Shown: positions 46,430-58,908, counted from the stretch's first letter. The stretch: DNA of 64,000 bases from Halichoerus grypus (GCF_964656455.1 NC_135715.1:42170603-42234602), one strand, 5' to 3'. Translations and numbers: made by a program. Notes: a model not told the origin generated them from the letters alone.

Positions 46430-46600
46430 AATCAGTGCTTCTTAATCTTGACTTAGGATCACCTTGGGAACTTTTTAAAAAAATCGTAAAGTCTGGAACA
46501 ACTCTACAGACCAGCTATCTCAGAATCTCTGGGGGTGGTACTGAGCCAGCATTTTCATAGCTTCCCAGGTGACTCTATAGAGACTTTGAGTCAAAAATCC
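46430..46600 (+). mobile_element. MER5A-like hAT DNA transposon fossil
   Basis: Near-full order: 'cagtgcttcttaatcttgac', 'ggatcaccttgggaactttt', 'ctcagaatctctgggggtgg', 'tgagccagcattttcata' and 'ccaggtgactctatag'. This is a non-autonomous hAT-Charlie family shared by placental mammals. Confidence 0.82.
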
Positions 46601-46771
46601 ATATTTAGGTAAAAAGAGTGTTACAGTTTATATGTTTTACCTTCCCATTCCTATAATGAGTTGAGAGATTTCCATTTTTGTTTTGTTTTTGTTTTATCTG
46701 AAATGATGAAAAACCACATTCTGACATATATGACTCCAATACCAGAGTCTGAATGATTTTATGGGGGTGAT

Positions 46772-46925
46772 TTTGCTCCTGGCAGTGGAGAACTTCTCAA
46801 ATTTGGCGCTACTGACAATTTAGACAGTATAATTTGATGCCTATGTGACAATCAAAAATGTCTCCAGACACTGACAAATGTCCTCTAGGCAGCAAAACCA
46901 CTTCTGGGTGACAACCACTGGTATA
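46772..46925 (-). mobile_element. MER20-like hAT DNA transposon fossil, minus strand
   Basis: 'gagaacttctcaaatttggc', 'gctactgacaatttagaca', 'caatcaaaaatgtctccaga', 'cactgacaaatgtcctct' and 'gggtgacaaccactgg' follow the MER20 consensus in antisense, with a deletion in the middle. MER20 is a placental-mammal family with members known to act as regulatory elements. Confidence 0.78.
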
Positions 46926-48636
46926 GAACCATAGAAGGAAATGTCTAAGACAAGAAGCAAAGAGGGACTGTACTGGAATGAGAAAAGATGGCTAGACAGT
47001 GTTTTGCTACTGGGGAGAAATGGGGAAATTCTGATTTAGAATATTTTTTTTATCTGATCTAAGATGTCAGGGATATTAAAATGTACAACTGAATTAAAAA
47101 GAAAAACTCTATGTATTAAACTATGATATAGTATCTATTATTACCTTGACATTGGAATAGGAAAATATAGAGCTCAAAAACTGACAAAATCCTGTACATT
47201 CAATATTTTATGTACCACAATTTGCAAGGCTATGGAAACCTTAAAATTTATACATATCACACAGAGATCCAGAGAATTATATACATTTAATTATCACATT
47301 GCACAAATTGCTTGTAATTTACTTTCACTTAATAGTACATTATGATCATTGTGCCATGTACAGTAATCATTAATATTTTATTAGAATGTGTCTTAATGTA
47401 TTAAAATAAATAAAGAGGTCTTTAGCATTTTCCCCATTATAAGGTCTTATTATAGGACTATCTTAAAACCCTGGCAAGTGTTACATTTCAGAGTTTATAT
47501 TACTGCAACACTGAAGAGTCAACTTTATAGTTCTTACAATTAATTTAGAAGGAAAAAATACCCATATTTGAAATAACTTGCTGTAAACATAATAATTAAC
47601 AACTTGCATTAAATCCTCTTGTTAGTTTTTCTGTAATAAAGAATTTTAGCATTGTCAAAATCTTTTATTCTCTAAATTCTACACTCACTTCCTTACACCA
47701 CAGATGCATAAGGGATGGTCCAAACAAAAGCATACTGTTAATATGAGAATGCTTTATCCCAAAGCCTGAAATGGCAACTTCTACATCTGACTTTGATGTC
47801 CCAAGCATTCTATTAGGCCTATGTCTTAATCTTGGCCCTTGAAGTTTTGCAACGTTATGATCAGAAGAAGAATGACAGAAAAAATAAAGAACCTCAGGGA
47901 GAGAGCACCAAGATAAAATGGTTTTTTATCAAATTTGAGCACAGCATTGGCTCAAATTTCCCACCTTTACATGAGAAGGCCCTCCTGATGTAGAGGAAGC
48001 TTTATTCCCAGTTTACCATGCTGGTTGGATGGGAGGCAAAAGCAGTAAAGTCAAGACAGCATGAACACAAGGTAATTTTATAAAAAGTATTCTTAAAGAG
48101 GTCACAAATTACCGAATATAATATGGAAACACAAGGTTTTAACCTCTTTGATCATCAAAGTAGTATCTCCAGCTCTAGTCAGTGATGCTAGGGTTCCCAT
48201 TCTTAGAACCATGACTCCTAGGCACAGAATGAGGCAGATGGGGGCCCAGAACACCCCCCAGAAACAAAGGGGATCATGCTTCCTAGATGCAAGAGTGAAT
48301 GACCCACACATCTGCTTCCACTCCCAATTCCTGAACCCCACCTTCTCTTCCTTCTTCCTGGGTTGCCTGAGATAGAGGCTTTTTCACACTCTCAGAGGCC
48401 GTGGTTCAAGGAACTCTTCAAATCTCCACAAAATGAGGTCATTTTGTTCTCTCCTTGTAACTCTTAAAAATGGTTTAGCATTTTCCTGAAGGAGAACTCT
48501 TTGATGTAGCTATATATATAAGAAAAACTAGACTCTCTACTTACATATTTTAAAAATGGAAGTCATATTATTCTCAAATGATAAAGCATTAAGTAGGATT
48601 TCTGAGATCTGAATTAAATAGAGAAAAGGATTTTCC
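46926..48636. other. No gene recognised
   Basis: Mostly AT-rich unique DNA. At 48100-48380 the composition rises in GC and has overlapping frames: 79 codons minus (48341-48102) with one hydrophobic stretch, and 75 codons plus (48148-48375). Neither has a known domain. I leave both uncalled. Confidence 0.45.
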
Positions 48637-48644
48637 ACACTCTT

Positions 48645-48864
48645 GTTTTTTTTAATGATTTTTTTTTTTTTAAAGATTTTATGTATTCATTTGTGACACG
48701 GAGGTAGAGAGAGAGAGAGAGCATGAGCAGGGGGAGAGGCAGAGGGAGAGGGAGAAGCAGGCTTCCTGCTGAGCCAGGAGTCAGAAGTGGGGCTCGATCC
48801 CAGGACCCTGGGATCATGACCTGTGTCAAAGGCAGACGCTTAACCATCTGAGCTACCCAGACTC
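48645..48864 (-). mobile_element. Can-SINE, minus strand, older type
   Basis: Poly-T, 'aaagattttatgtattcatt', GA tract, 'gcttcctgctgagccaggag', and inverted head 'catctgagctacccagactc'. Flanks ccacactctt (48635-48644) and ccccactctt (48865-48874) are a TSD with one mismatch. Confidence 0.93.
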
Positions 48865-48874
48865 CCCCACTCTT

Positions 48875-49980
48875 AATGTTTTGTAAAGAATTTGCTCATT
48901 CCACTCTACTCTGAAAGACAAGCTCTGTATAAAGCTGTCATGATTCCAATATTTATCATGATATTTTTAATTTCTGCAAAATTTTGAACTACCCTGATTC
49001 ATCATATTTGCTTTGGATGATAGCATAAAATAAGAAAATAGCAATAACTAAGGGAGCACAGGGTTATACAGACATATGGCCAGTGACCAGATTCAGGGAA
49101 AAGGATCCTCATTAAATTATTTAAGTGCAGGCAAAAATTAAATTCACTTACTACAGTCCAATGTGCAAGTACAGAGGAGTTGTTCTTTCTCTATTTCCTG
49201 CTCTACCTGCCATCATAAAAAAAAGGTATAATATGAAATTTGCGATAAAATATTACTCTTATGCTATACTATAAACCACTCAGTTGATATTTATATCGTA
49301 CTTTAAACCTAAGAAGATAATGTGGATCCATCAGAGTATTACAGTTTTGCTCTCAAATTTGAAAATACACTTCTGAATTATATTATAGCTTCTATTTAGT
49401 TGAACTTCTTTATACTGTTAAAGCCAAATGGAATACTGCTCACAAGCTGTCTTATTCTAATGAGTGCCCAGGGGTTGGGTGGTGGGGAGCTTGTTGAAAG
49501 GATTTTAGAATTATAAGTTCTTTAGGGCATGGATTTATCTGTATGATAACCTTTCTGAGACACTATTTCCATTTACATCACTTTATGAATAATGAATAAT
49601 AATGACAGTGCAAGTTCTATTAAAGATTTTAGTGCCTTGGTAGGTGAATCAAATTACTACTTATAAATTAAAATCACCATTCATATAAGCTGTAACATTC
49701 CATACTGGTGCTTCTCTAAAATGTATGAGTTTTTTTCTCCTTGAAAATGTTTTTTTCCTCAGTGATACTATATAATAAAACAGAGGATTTAGAAGTCCAT
49801 TAGAGTACTATTTTATTTGTTCACACTGGAAAATGATGGAAAGATTTAGACATTAGAAAACATAAATTGCAACAGAATTATAGTAATTACCTACTTACTA
49901 ATTTCTAGTAATATGTCTATTAATAACTCCTAATTTCACTGCCTTGAGTTTCCTTTGAAAGTCTTTTAAATTAAATAATT
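48875..49980. other. No feature recognised
   Basis: AT-rich unique-looking sequence without frames above 60 codons. Confidence 0.55.
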
Positions 49981-50686
49981 AAAAGTCATCTGGAGGGACA
50001 TCTGTTTCCACTATGATGGAAGAACTGGCACCGGGCCAGCACCCTAAGCTTAATAACCGTTAACACTGGACAAAATATTGGAGAAAACTGTTTTGAGGCA
50101 AGAACTATAAAACTGTGATTCATAAGAGAAGGAAACTCATGTGAAGAACCCCATTATGACCCAGTTCTCAAACGGAAGACATTTTAGACCTCTGGTGAAA
50201 GATGCTTAAGTTCAAGCTTACCAGGGTGGTGCCAGGAAAGAGAGGAGACAGATTAGAGCTGGGGACCAGGACCTTTCTGTTACCTACAGACAAAAGAGCA
50301 GGAGCTGTGAAGCAGGGGGAGGGGAAGTCAAAAAGCAGTCCATAAGACTATTCCCTGGGAGTCCTTGGTGGAGGGCGAGGAAGACGGGACTTACCAGAAA
50401 GGACTGCTACAGAATGGAGAATAGAACAGAGATAATGAGCTTCAGATTTAAATGTAGCCTCTGTTAGGGAGAATCTGTGAGGTGGCCAAGGTTCTTCTCT
50501 CACCTCTTCAGCTTGGCAGGACTCAATGTCCAAACTTGGCCTCCTTACGCTTATTTTCAGGGATTGCATCCACCCTGCCCTATGCCTTCATATGCTCCCA
50601 GTGAAGGCAGTAGTATCAGGATACAGCTAAAGTAGGACACAGTGAGGAAATTATAACCTTTCCTACCTAGGAAAAGGAGGAAGGTT
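49981..50686 (+). other. Possible L1 5' region, weak
   Basis: This lies directly upstream of recognisable L1 ORF2 sequence in the same orientation and is GC-richer than its surroundings, as L1 5' regions are. I cannot match it to ORF1. The minus-strand 73-codon frame (50569-50348) has no known domain. Confidence 0.3.
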
Positions 50687-50700
50687 TAAAATCCATGATG

Positions 50701-50910
50701 GGGGCACCTGGGTGGCTCAGTCGGTTAAGTGTCTGCCTTCGGCTCAGGTCGTGGTCTTGGGGTCCTGGGATCAAGCCCCACATCGGGCTCCCTGCTCAGT
50801 GGGGAGTCCACTTCTCCTTCTCCCTCTGCCCCTCTCCCCCACTTATGCTCTTTCTCTCTCTTGCTCTCTCTCTCAAGTAAATAAAATCTTTAAAAAAAAA
50901 TAAAATGAAA
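50701..50910 (+). mobile_element. Can-SINE, plus strand
   Basis: 'ggggcacctgggtggctcag', full 'tcggttaag' A-box region, CT-rich body, A-rich tail. Perfect TSD taaaatccatgatg at 50687-50700 and 50911-50924. The frames 50695-50880 and 50712-50903 are SINE readings. Confidence 0.96.
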
Positions 50911-50924
50911 TAAAATCCATGATG

Positions 50925-52610
50925 TAATGGAATGTTAAGAAAGAAACAAACAAAAAAGAAACAAGAAAAAGAAAAGCTAATTAAAACCAAAATAAATAGA
51001 AGGTAAGGTTGTTTTAAAAGCCAAAATTTAGTTCTTGGAAAAATGCCATAAAATTGTTAAAACTATATAAACACTAATCAAGGCAAAAGAGAAACACACC
51101 CATGCACGTGCACAGTCAGGAATGAAACAGGGTATCACTATAACTTCCATAGACATTAAAAAGACAAAAAGGAAATACTATGATCAAAATCATGTTAAAT
51201 TTTTTGCCAAAAAAAGGAAATGAACAAGTCTAAAAAACACAACTTAACAACAATGAACAAGTCCTTAAAAAACACAACTAAAGTTTAATGAAGAAGAAAT
51301 ATAATCTGAATATTCCTATAGGTAGCAAATATATTAAATCAAATATTTTCCCATAAAGGAAATTCAATGCCCATATGGTTTCACTAATGACTTCTACCAA
51401 ACATTCTGAGGAAAAACTACACAAAAAGTACACAAAGCCTTTCAGAAAGTAAAAATGAATGAGATTCTGTTTAAGTCATTTTATGAAGACAGTATTACCA
51501 GGATACCAAAAACTGACAAAAGATCTTACACGAGAAAAGAATGTTATTCTTTATGAACACAGGCAACAAATTCTCTACAAATACTCTCAACAAATATTAC
51601 CAAATCAAATCCAGCAATATTTAAAACACATAAAATATTTTAGCTAGGATTGTAAGCCCAGTAAGTACAATTTAAAATGCTTAATGTCATTTGTCATGAG
51701 GCCAAAGCAAATTAAAACCACACTAAGGGGTGCCTGGGTGGCTCAGTTGGTTAAGTGACTGCCTTCAGCTCAGGTCATGATCCCGGAGTCCCTGGATGGA
51801 GTCCCACATCAGGTTCCCTGCTCAGCGGGGAGTCTGCTTCTCCCTCTGACCTTCTCTCCTCTCATGCTCTCTCTCACTCTTTCTCTCTCTCAAAAACAAA
51901 CAAAAAAACCACACTGAGACAATATTACAAACTTACCAGTCTGACTACAATTAAAAATTAAAAGAATTACGATGCCAAATATTGGCTAGGTTTTGGAAAA
52001 TTGTAACTTTCATACATTGCCGGTAGAACTCTAAAGCTGGTAAAACTGTAGAAAACAGTTTGACACTTTCTTTAGTTAAATATTCAGTTACCATATGATC
52101 CAACAATTGCATACCCCAGGCTTTCACCAAAGAGAAATAAAAACAGATGTCCACAGGAAAACAACAACAACACACACACACACAAAACCCATTCAGACAA
52201 ATTGTCATGACAACTTTAGTTATGATAGCCGAAACTGAAAACAGCCCAGTTATCCATCAACAGATGAATGGATAAACAAACTGGAACCCATACCATGGAA
52301 CGCTGCTCAACAATTTAAAAAATAAAATAAAAAAACAGTAAATTGCAATAGCATGAGTGGATTCCAAAGTTACTATGCTGAAAGAAGAACCCAAACACAA
52401 AACAGTGTATTTGTATGTTTTCATTTCCACCGTGACAGAAAACAGATCATTGTTTACTGTGATTGTATACAGTACAAGGGAAGGGGATGCATTGCAAAAT
52501 GGCATGAGGGGACTTTCTGGAATAATAAACATATTGTGTATTTGAATTTGATTGATGATTACTTAAATGTGTATATTTTGATACTTATTGAACTGTGAAA
52601 TTAATATTTG
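50925..52610 (+). mobile_element. Old L1, ORF2 middle to 3' UTR, plus strand, interrupted by a SINE
   Basis: ORF2 blocks in order: 'aagccaaaatttagttcttg', 'tgacttctaccaaacattct', 'gtattaccaggataccaaaa', then after a deletion 'catatgatccaacaattgca', 'ccatcaacagatgaatggat' and a 3' UTR. The RT catalytic part between about 51650 and 51665 is missing. A SINE at 51725 splits it, and another at 50701 sits at its upstream edge. Frames at 51459-51647, 52353-52598 and 52532-52257 are decayed or accidental. Confidence 0.7.
51725..51904 (+). mobile_element. Can-SINE, plus strand, inside L1
   Basis: 'ggggtgcctgggtggctcag' head, CT-rich body, shortened tail. TSD aaaaccacact at 51714-51724 and 51905-51915, which is L1 sequence duplicated by the insertion. 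Confidence 0.95.
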
Positions 52611-52784
52611 TTCATTATATGGTATGTATACAAAGTACATGGATTATGTATATTCAATATTGAGTATGTATGTATAGTTTATTATGTGTAATATATAACT
52701 GTTTTTGTTATATTAAAATTAATTTTATATCACACATATTACCTCTACTCACAATCAGAGCAAGACCTCAAGGCAATCACTTAC

Positions 52785-52865
52785 TTTTTTATTTTTAATT
52801 TAAATTCAATTAATTAACATGTATTAATTTGTTTCAGGGATACAGGTCTGTGAATCACTTACATT
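52785..52865 (-). mobile_element. Short carnivore L1 3'-end fragment, minus strand
   Basis: 'aattcaattaattaacatgt', 'tttgtttcagggatacaggt' matches the extreme 3' end of carnivore L1 in antisense, the same segment seen at 3750-3830. About 80 bp, severely 5'-truncated. Confidence 0.6.
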
Positions 52866-53740
52866 TCTTAACAAAATATTAACTTCATTATCTACATGGT
52901 TGTTGGCCAAAATATTACCTTTTATTTCAATCAACAACATGGTATATTCTAGAAGGCCCAACTAATGATTTGATTTTTACAAATTCTGACAATTACAATT
53001 AGTTTCCAAAGGCTTGGTTGACACAACCTACTTCATAATAATGTACAATGTCGTACATTGTATATAATGACTGTGGTACATGTCCCAACTTCCCCAAAGT
53101 AATATGTCATCTACTTATAGAAATTCTCTTTTAGAATTATAAATTTAAATTAGGAACTCAATTTTTACTAAAATGCAATGTAAGTAAGCTTCATTATGTA
53201 TAATCTCACTTGATCTCATACTAGGCAATAAGGGATAATATTATATTTTAGAGACAAAGGTATATTCTGCTGTTTAATACATTTTCAATAAAAATATGAT
53301 TTTTATTGAAATACAATTTTATTGAAATAAATTTCATTGAAATACAATTCAACTCCATTAGAGATGAAAAAAAGCACACAAATGTTTTTTAATTTACCTT
53401 TGCACAACTACAAAAATGTTTGCTAACTGTATCCAAAGTTTTAATCTTTTATTTCAATTTAAGCACTGAAACAAAAAATTAATTTAAGACTTTCTAGAAA
53501 AGTGTATTGAACTGTGAAATATAGATAAGTAATAGTTATACATGAGATTTTTACATGGAACCATTTTACTGAGGAATTAATAACAATGCACACGGAAACA
53601 GCAAAGTAGTCACTCTTAAAAATGTTCTACTCAAGGCAGACATTTTATTCTTTTTCCTAATTCCAACAGAACTCACTTTGACTTGTTACAATTCTAGATA
53701 TCTTCAAGCAACAAAACACCCAAGAATCTGATCTGGAGTT
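52866..53740. other. No gene; short hairpin and degenerate tandem repeat inside
   Basis: AT-rich DNA. 53286-53308 is a perfect 10-bp hairpin (caataaaaat / atttttattg, loop atg). 53299-53345 is a degenerate tandem of 'ttttattgaaatacaa'-like units. A weak MIR-like match at 53190-53260 is not called. Confidence 0.6.
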
Positions 53741-53751
53741 GATGAATTCTT

Positions 53752-53948
53752 TTTTTGTTTTGTTTTGTTTTGTTTTGTTTTATTAAATGATTTATTAAAG
53801 AAAAAGATATTTCTTGACCTTACTTTCCCCCCCTTTTACAAAAATAAACTAATAAGTTAGACAAGGGCAAGTGATAAACTCTGCCATTCAAAAGATTCTC
53901 CAAATAGAAAACACAATGGTGTCTGTTGGATACTCTTTTTTTTTTTTT
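53752..53948 (-). pseudogene. Short 5'-truncated processed retrocopy (not SINE or L1)
   Basis: A 197-bp insert is flanked by a perfect 11-bp TSD gatgaattctt (53741-53751 and 53949-53959). Its left end is T-rich with a (GTTTT)n expansion, i.e. an antisense poly(A) tail. Just inside, the minus strand has AATAAA twice ('tttaataaatcatttaata'). The body has no A-box head or CT-rich SINE middle and no L1 tail motif. It is best explained as the last ~150 bases of a cellular mRNA 3' UTR copied by L1. The parent gene is not recognised. Confidence 0.72.
53757..53781 (+). repeat. (GTTTT)n microsatellite in the retrocopy tail
   Basis: Five tandem GTTTT units derived from the antisense poly(A) tail; typical decay/expansion of a retrotransposed tail. 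Confidence 0.92.
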
Positions 53949-53959
53949 GATGAATTCTT

Positions 53960-54539
53960 AAACATAACACAGCTTCTGAACCGATCTAAAGAAAATAAAT
54001 ATATCATTTTGCTTGTAGAAACCCTAACCTTTATCTAAGATGTTAATCAGAAAGAAAATGTATATGAGGAGAAAGAAAATAACAAAAGTACAGTTGACAG
54101 CAAGGCCAGGAACCCACTGCTTAATTGAGAAGAAAAAATAGACATATGCCCAGTTTAGTCATCAGACTAAGTTCAGTATTATGATGTCTCTGCAAATGAA
54201 AGATCACGAAGAAAGAGCAAGTACTAATCCTCAAGTTCACTGTGAAAAGTTAAGAAGCATCAGCTACTCTCATTACGTGTGTTTGTGTGTGTGCATGTGT
54301 AATCTGATTTTTAAAAAATTAATTTTACATTCTGAATCATGGAACCATTACTGGTAGACATTTTTTTAAAATAACACACTCTGTGTAATTAAGGTTACAT
54401 TTCTAATACATAAACAGTGTGGGCTGTTTAATCAGTAATATTGTTCCATTTTATTACAGATTCGAAATAATGAGGGTTAAAACTTCATGAGTAATATTTT
54501 TAAAATTTAAATTATGTATTAGGCAATAAGGGAGAAGCT
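53960..54539. other. No feature recognised
   Basis: AT-rich unique-looking DNA with a short TG-rich tract at about 54277-54300. Confidence 0.5.
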
Positions 54540-54705
54540 TTCAGATACAGTGTTTTATATTGCCTTTAATATAATCCTCTGAAGTAGGAGTTATCATCCA
54601 GATTTTTTAAATGAATAATTTAATTTCTGCAAGCCTGATCCACCTATGCGTGGTAAAGCCAGGATTCATATGCTTACCTTTTCAATCATAACACCAATAT
54701 TCTTT
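54540..54705 (+). mobile_element. MIR fragment, decayed
   Basis: 'tgcctttaatataatcctc', 'gaagtaggagttatcatcc', 'aatgaataatttaatttctg', 'ggtaaagccaggattcatat' follow the MIR order ('catttaatcctcacaa...gaggtaggtattatta...cagatgagg...gcagagccaggattcgaac'). Confidence 0.55.
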
Positions 54706-57025
54706 CTAATACACTGGTATGCCTACTGGGAAAAAAAAAAAAAGAAACAATCGCGAAACTGGAATGACTAAAAGTAATAACAATTTTTCCTAACATGTTA
54801 ATATATAGTGACAAACTCACCAGGGGACAATTTGGTCACAAAGAGCACTGTAGAATTATTCAAACTTATATCACAAACTTGGCTAATGACTACTCTTATG
54901 GAAAATCAAAGAAGTCAAAGAGTGTTCAACCCATTTTACTTCAGACCCAGAAAGTTCTTAATCTAAGGTAAACTTACTAAATTATCTGATCAGACAAGAT
55001 ACATAAATTAATCATAAAATACATTTCAATATGTATTGAGTAATGTGTTAAATGTAAAAAAATTTACCCTTTACTGAGCTAATTGCAAACAGCAGAACTG
55101 TGAAACAGATTATGACATTTTTACATTTACATCTGTTTTATTCAATATCATGCAGTCTATTAGCACACATATCATTGAATATATGTGAAATATTAAATAA
55201 AAATCCTTATTGTGTGACATGCAGAACATATTTACAATTACATTATATATATAAAATAATGATTGAAGGGCATACAAAATAAAACAGTTTAAAATTGTCA
55301 TGTAGCAGTGATACGATTTTTCCTCTTTATTTTATATTTATCTATTTTAATATCATTCATGAATGTGCACACAGTGCATTTTATGCTTTCTTACAATGCA
55401 AAAGTGTGCAGGGTATATAAAGACACAGGCAAATTTAATAATTTAGGAAAGGGAAAGGATACCTAGTTCCTGGATGATACAAATGGTACAATACATAAAT
55501 GCATTCAACTTGTACAGAAAGTTCGGGTGACTGTTTTCAGAATTGATGGGCTGCTGGCTTACTTTTCCTACTTAATGGCTTATTTTTCCTACTTAACTCT
55601 GACAGGGCAAAATGCATGTTTCTAGCATACTTTTTATGAAAAATAACAATTCGCTAACAAACAATAATATATGCTGAAAATGCTAAAATGTTAATTTTAT
55701 CACAATAAATACAAAAAAGCTCTAAATTTTCAAGTAAGCTAACAATTATTAAACAAATAATATCCAAGTCTTACTGAGAGAACACATTCAAAATGCAATG
55801 TCATTTAAGGGGTTTGGGCATGTAGTAGCAAGAACAATTGCTATTAATTACAGTCACCCAGCAACTGAAAACCCTAGGGAAGATGTGATTGTGTTCATGC
55901 CCAAAAGTGAAGTAGGGGTAGTTTCTGGCACTATGAAAAGTTCAGCTATAAAGCATCCACTTGAGGGAATGAGAGTCCCTGATCCTGGCCAGTTTATCAG
56001 GAGTCAACCCAAAGACAATTTCTGGGGTCATCCACCTCACAATTCAGTTTGTATCTCCAGTTTGCTTCTCCAAATCATGAGTCAAAGTTTGACCCATGGG
56101 CCAAATCTAAAGATTGGGAATCTGGTTTTAGTATTTGAGATGTGAGATTAAATGCAGTAATGATCTCATTACCTTTGGAAAATTGGGCATCCACAGCCCA
56201 TCATATGCAGTGGCCGTCAGACTGTTGAACAAGCAGGTAAATTAAAAATACAACTCTAGAAGAGAATATGCATGTGAGATATTCCTTGTTAATTAAAATT
56301 ATTTCTTTCATTTCTCAGATGATTCATTCTGGGTCTTTCTGTTTAGTGCCAGTTTGGCTGGAAATATTTGAATCTTAAACCAAAAAGAGCAAAAACTTTG
56401 AATCATTAAGAGTTTTATGTATGTGTATTTGGTATATGTGTATTCAAGTACTGTGCCTAATCTTTTTTAACATCTGTTACCTGACAATGAGTTATTTAAC
56501 TTAGTTTTCACTTCACTAAGTATGCAATAAGCCTTTTCATGAAAGCAAAATTTGCTGAATAAAACAATTCTTCTTTCATGTCTGCATATTCTATTCTAGA
56601 ACTGAGTTTTATCACAATCTTAACCTAAGTAATGCATATACACTGATAGAAAATATTCTATGGGATATAAGCAAGTATAGATAATCTGACAGTCAAATAT
56701 GATTTCGTACATAATAAAGAGAAATGAAAGCAAGAATTCCATCTATTTTAAATTATATAAAAAATAAGAGGACTTTATTTATAATAGGTTTCTACATATA
56801 ATGATTTAATGAATTTTACTGTAAAAAATCTAGTACTATATCCCTTTTTGTGTAGCATTGCTATGTGTGTTTTTCCGTGTTGGTATTTGATATTACATCT
56901 TTATGTCAAAATAAAAATACAAGGGAAAAAGAATAAATTAGAATTTCACAAAAAATTAATTTGAGGAAGACATGATGAAAAATTAAATAGAAACTACCCA
57001 TAGTTCTCATATACTTACCTCTATT
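54706..57025. other. Unique-looking DNA with one 115-codon frame of unknown meaning
   Basis: No repeat recognised. The plus-strand frame 55798-56145 (115 codons, ATG to stop) is the longest in the window outside recognised repeats. It has no domain, signal peptide or membrane segment I can see, and no upstream promoter or polyadenylation arrangement that singles it out. Its region is somewhat GC-richer than the flanks. It could be a decayed pseudogene, a conserved element or chance. Confidence 0.35.
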
Positions 57026-57029
57026 CTCA

Positions 57030-57310
57030 GTGTCCCTTATTTGTAATACCTTATATTTGTGTGAAATGTTTGTCATAACTGAAAAACTAATAGATACATT
57101 ATTATTAACTAAAGCCCATCATTCATGTTGGTGTTCATTCTTTGCATTGTATAGATCTATGGGTTTTGTCAAATGCATAATATCATGGATCTACCACTGC
57201 AGTATTATACAGAGTATTTTCACTGCCATAAAAATTTCCCATGTTTCACATATTCATCCCTCTTCCCTCTCCCTGGACTATCTTTTCAAGAATTATCTAA
57301 GCAATTTAGT
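57030..57310 (-). mobile_element. Old L1 3'-region fragment, minus strand
   Basis: 'gatacattattattaactaa', 'gggttttgtcaaatgcataa', 'ccactgcagtattatacaga', 'tttcactgccataaaaattt' and 'atattcatccctcttccctc' match an old L1 tail in antisense. The plus-strand 99-codon frame (57030-57329) is accidental. Confidence 0.6.
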
Positions 57311-58908
57311 CATATGGTGGACACATTAGAAAAATAAAAGTCTGTTCAGAAAGAAGAAGTTAGAAATGGGTGCTAAATCAAAAATCATTATCATCCACTA
57401 TATGAGGAATGGAAGTCTGAGTGAGGTAGTGTCTATGTTACTATGTTACCTACTGGGAGCCAACAGATGTTCCGAAAAAGTTTAAGTAAACGCCAGCATA
57501 CAAATGGAAACACATACCAAACTCTTCATTTGATTTGTCTGTGCTCTTTTTGGTTTGAGATTCAAATATTTCTAGCCAAGATGGCATTACTCAGAAAGAG
57601 TCTTCATTATGCACATTTTACAACTGTTAAGTTTGAGCAGGTTAATGCATAATATTTCTCTAACTCCAGAAAAGAGAGGCCATGACACTCCTCATTAAAT
57701 GAATATTTCCTTCATTTTTTCCCAATATTTTACATTTCTTCAAAAGTGCACATTTCTTAAAAATTAAAATTAAATTATAGCTATATACACTAAACGCAAT
57801 TTCAGATTATCTAAACTTTAAAATGTATACAAATTAGAAATTGTTTTAGTTATTATAAAGCTTATTGTGCTTTACTGAAAAGCCGTTAAAAATAAAAATA
57901 TCACAGCAAAACCTAAGGCAAAGTGCTTAATTCTAAACATGAGATAAGCTCATTCAATTTTTTGAAATGCAGAGAGCCCTATGTGTATTGGTGGATTTTT
58001 CTGTTCATTTGATTTAGAGAATTGATTCATTTGAATTATCTTCTATTTTCCTGTAAATACTATGTACATTTATCCCTCTTTACCACTTTCTGTTTTTTCT
58101 TTCCTAGGTGAGTCATTGGGTTATCTGAATTGCCTAGGAAGCCACCGTCATAAGAAAAATTAAAAGTGAGTAAGGAAACAGATACCAGAATCTGTTTTCT
58201 TTTGCTTTGTTATCTTTATGCATGGCATTTTACTTACAAAGCAAACAGATGCATAGGTGTGATGGAAATGCCAACTCTGAATGAGTAAATATCATCAGTA
58301 CCCCAAATAGTTCCATAGAATACAAATAGGTTTTTTAGACTTTAGGATTTTTGAAGAGATTGAGATCAAGCCAGAGTTTTACTGTGTCTTTTTGTGTTCA
58401 TACTTATTTTGCGATTTCAGAAGGTAGGACCTCCAAGATGAGACTGAAAGGATTATACCTAGAACCAAGGAGGGATCGAGATGTTTGGAGTTTTTCCAAA
58501 AGGGATAAATTGAAGATCCATTAACAGATATAGGGATGACTATGCCTGGAACTGAAGGATGGATGTCCAATCAAAGTGCCATTACTTTATATTTCACAGA
58601 AAATCTGGATGATATTTGAAACGTGTCAATACCTCACGAAGAATAGAGAAGATGTTAAGAATCCTCTTTGTTCTTATAACTTAGGGGTTTCATTAACCTC
58701 TGCAATCAGACTAGGTATCCTTCCAGAATATGATTTGAGATATCCTGCTGTGGTAGAGATTACCAGTGCTAACTCTGTATAAGGCTCTTCTCCCTGTCTA
58801 GGCACATGGAATAATCACACTTCCCCACCTTTCTTGAACTTAGGTTGATATTACTAATTCTGGTCAATGAAGTCTGAGTAGAAATAAATGCAACTTTCAC
58901 TTCTGAAT
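57311..58908. other. No gene recognised
   Basis: AT-rich DNA. Frames at 57443-57652, 58576-58782 (+) and 58570-58379 (-) carry no known domain. Confidence 0.5.

Noticed and set aside
48102..48341. 79-codon minus-strand frame with one hydrophobic segment
   Set aside because: No known family, overlapping plus-strand frame of equal quality, no supporting signals.
53190..53260. MIR-like order ('aatctcacttgatctca...')
   Set aside because: Match too short and degenerate to separate from chance.
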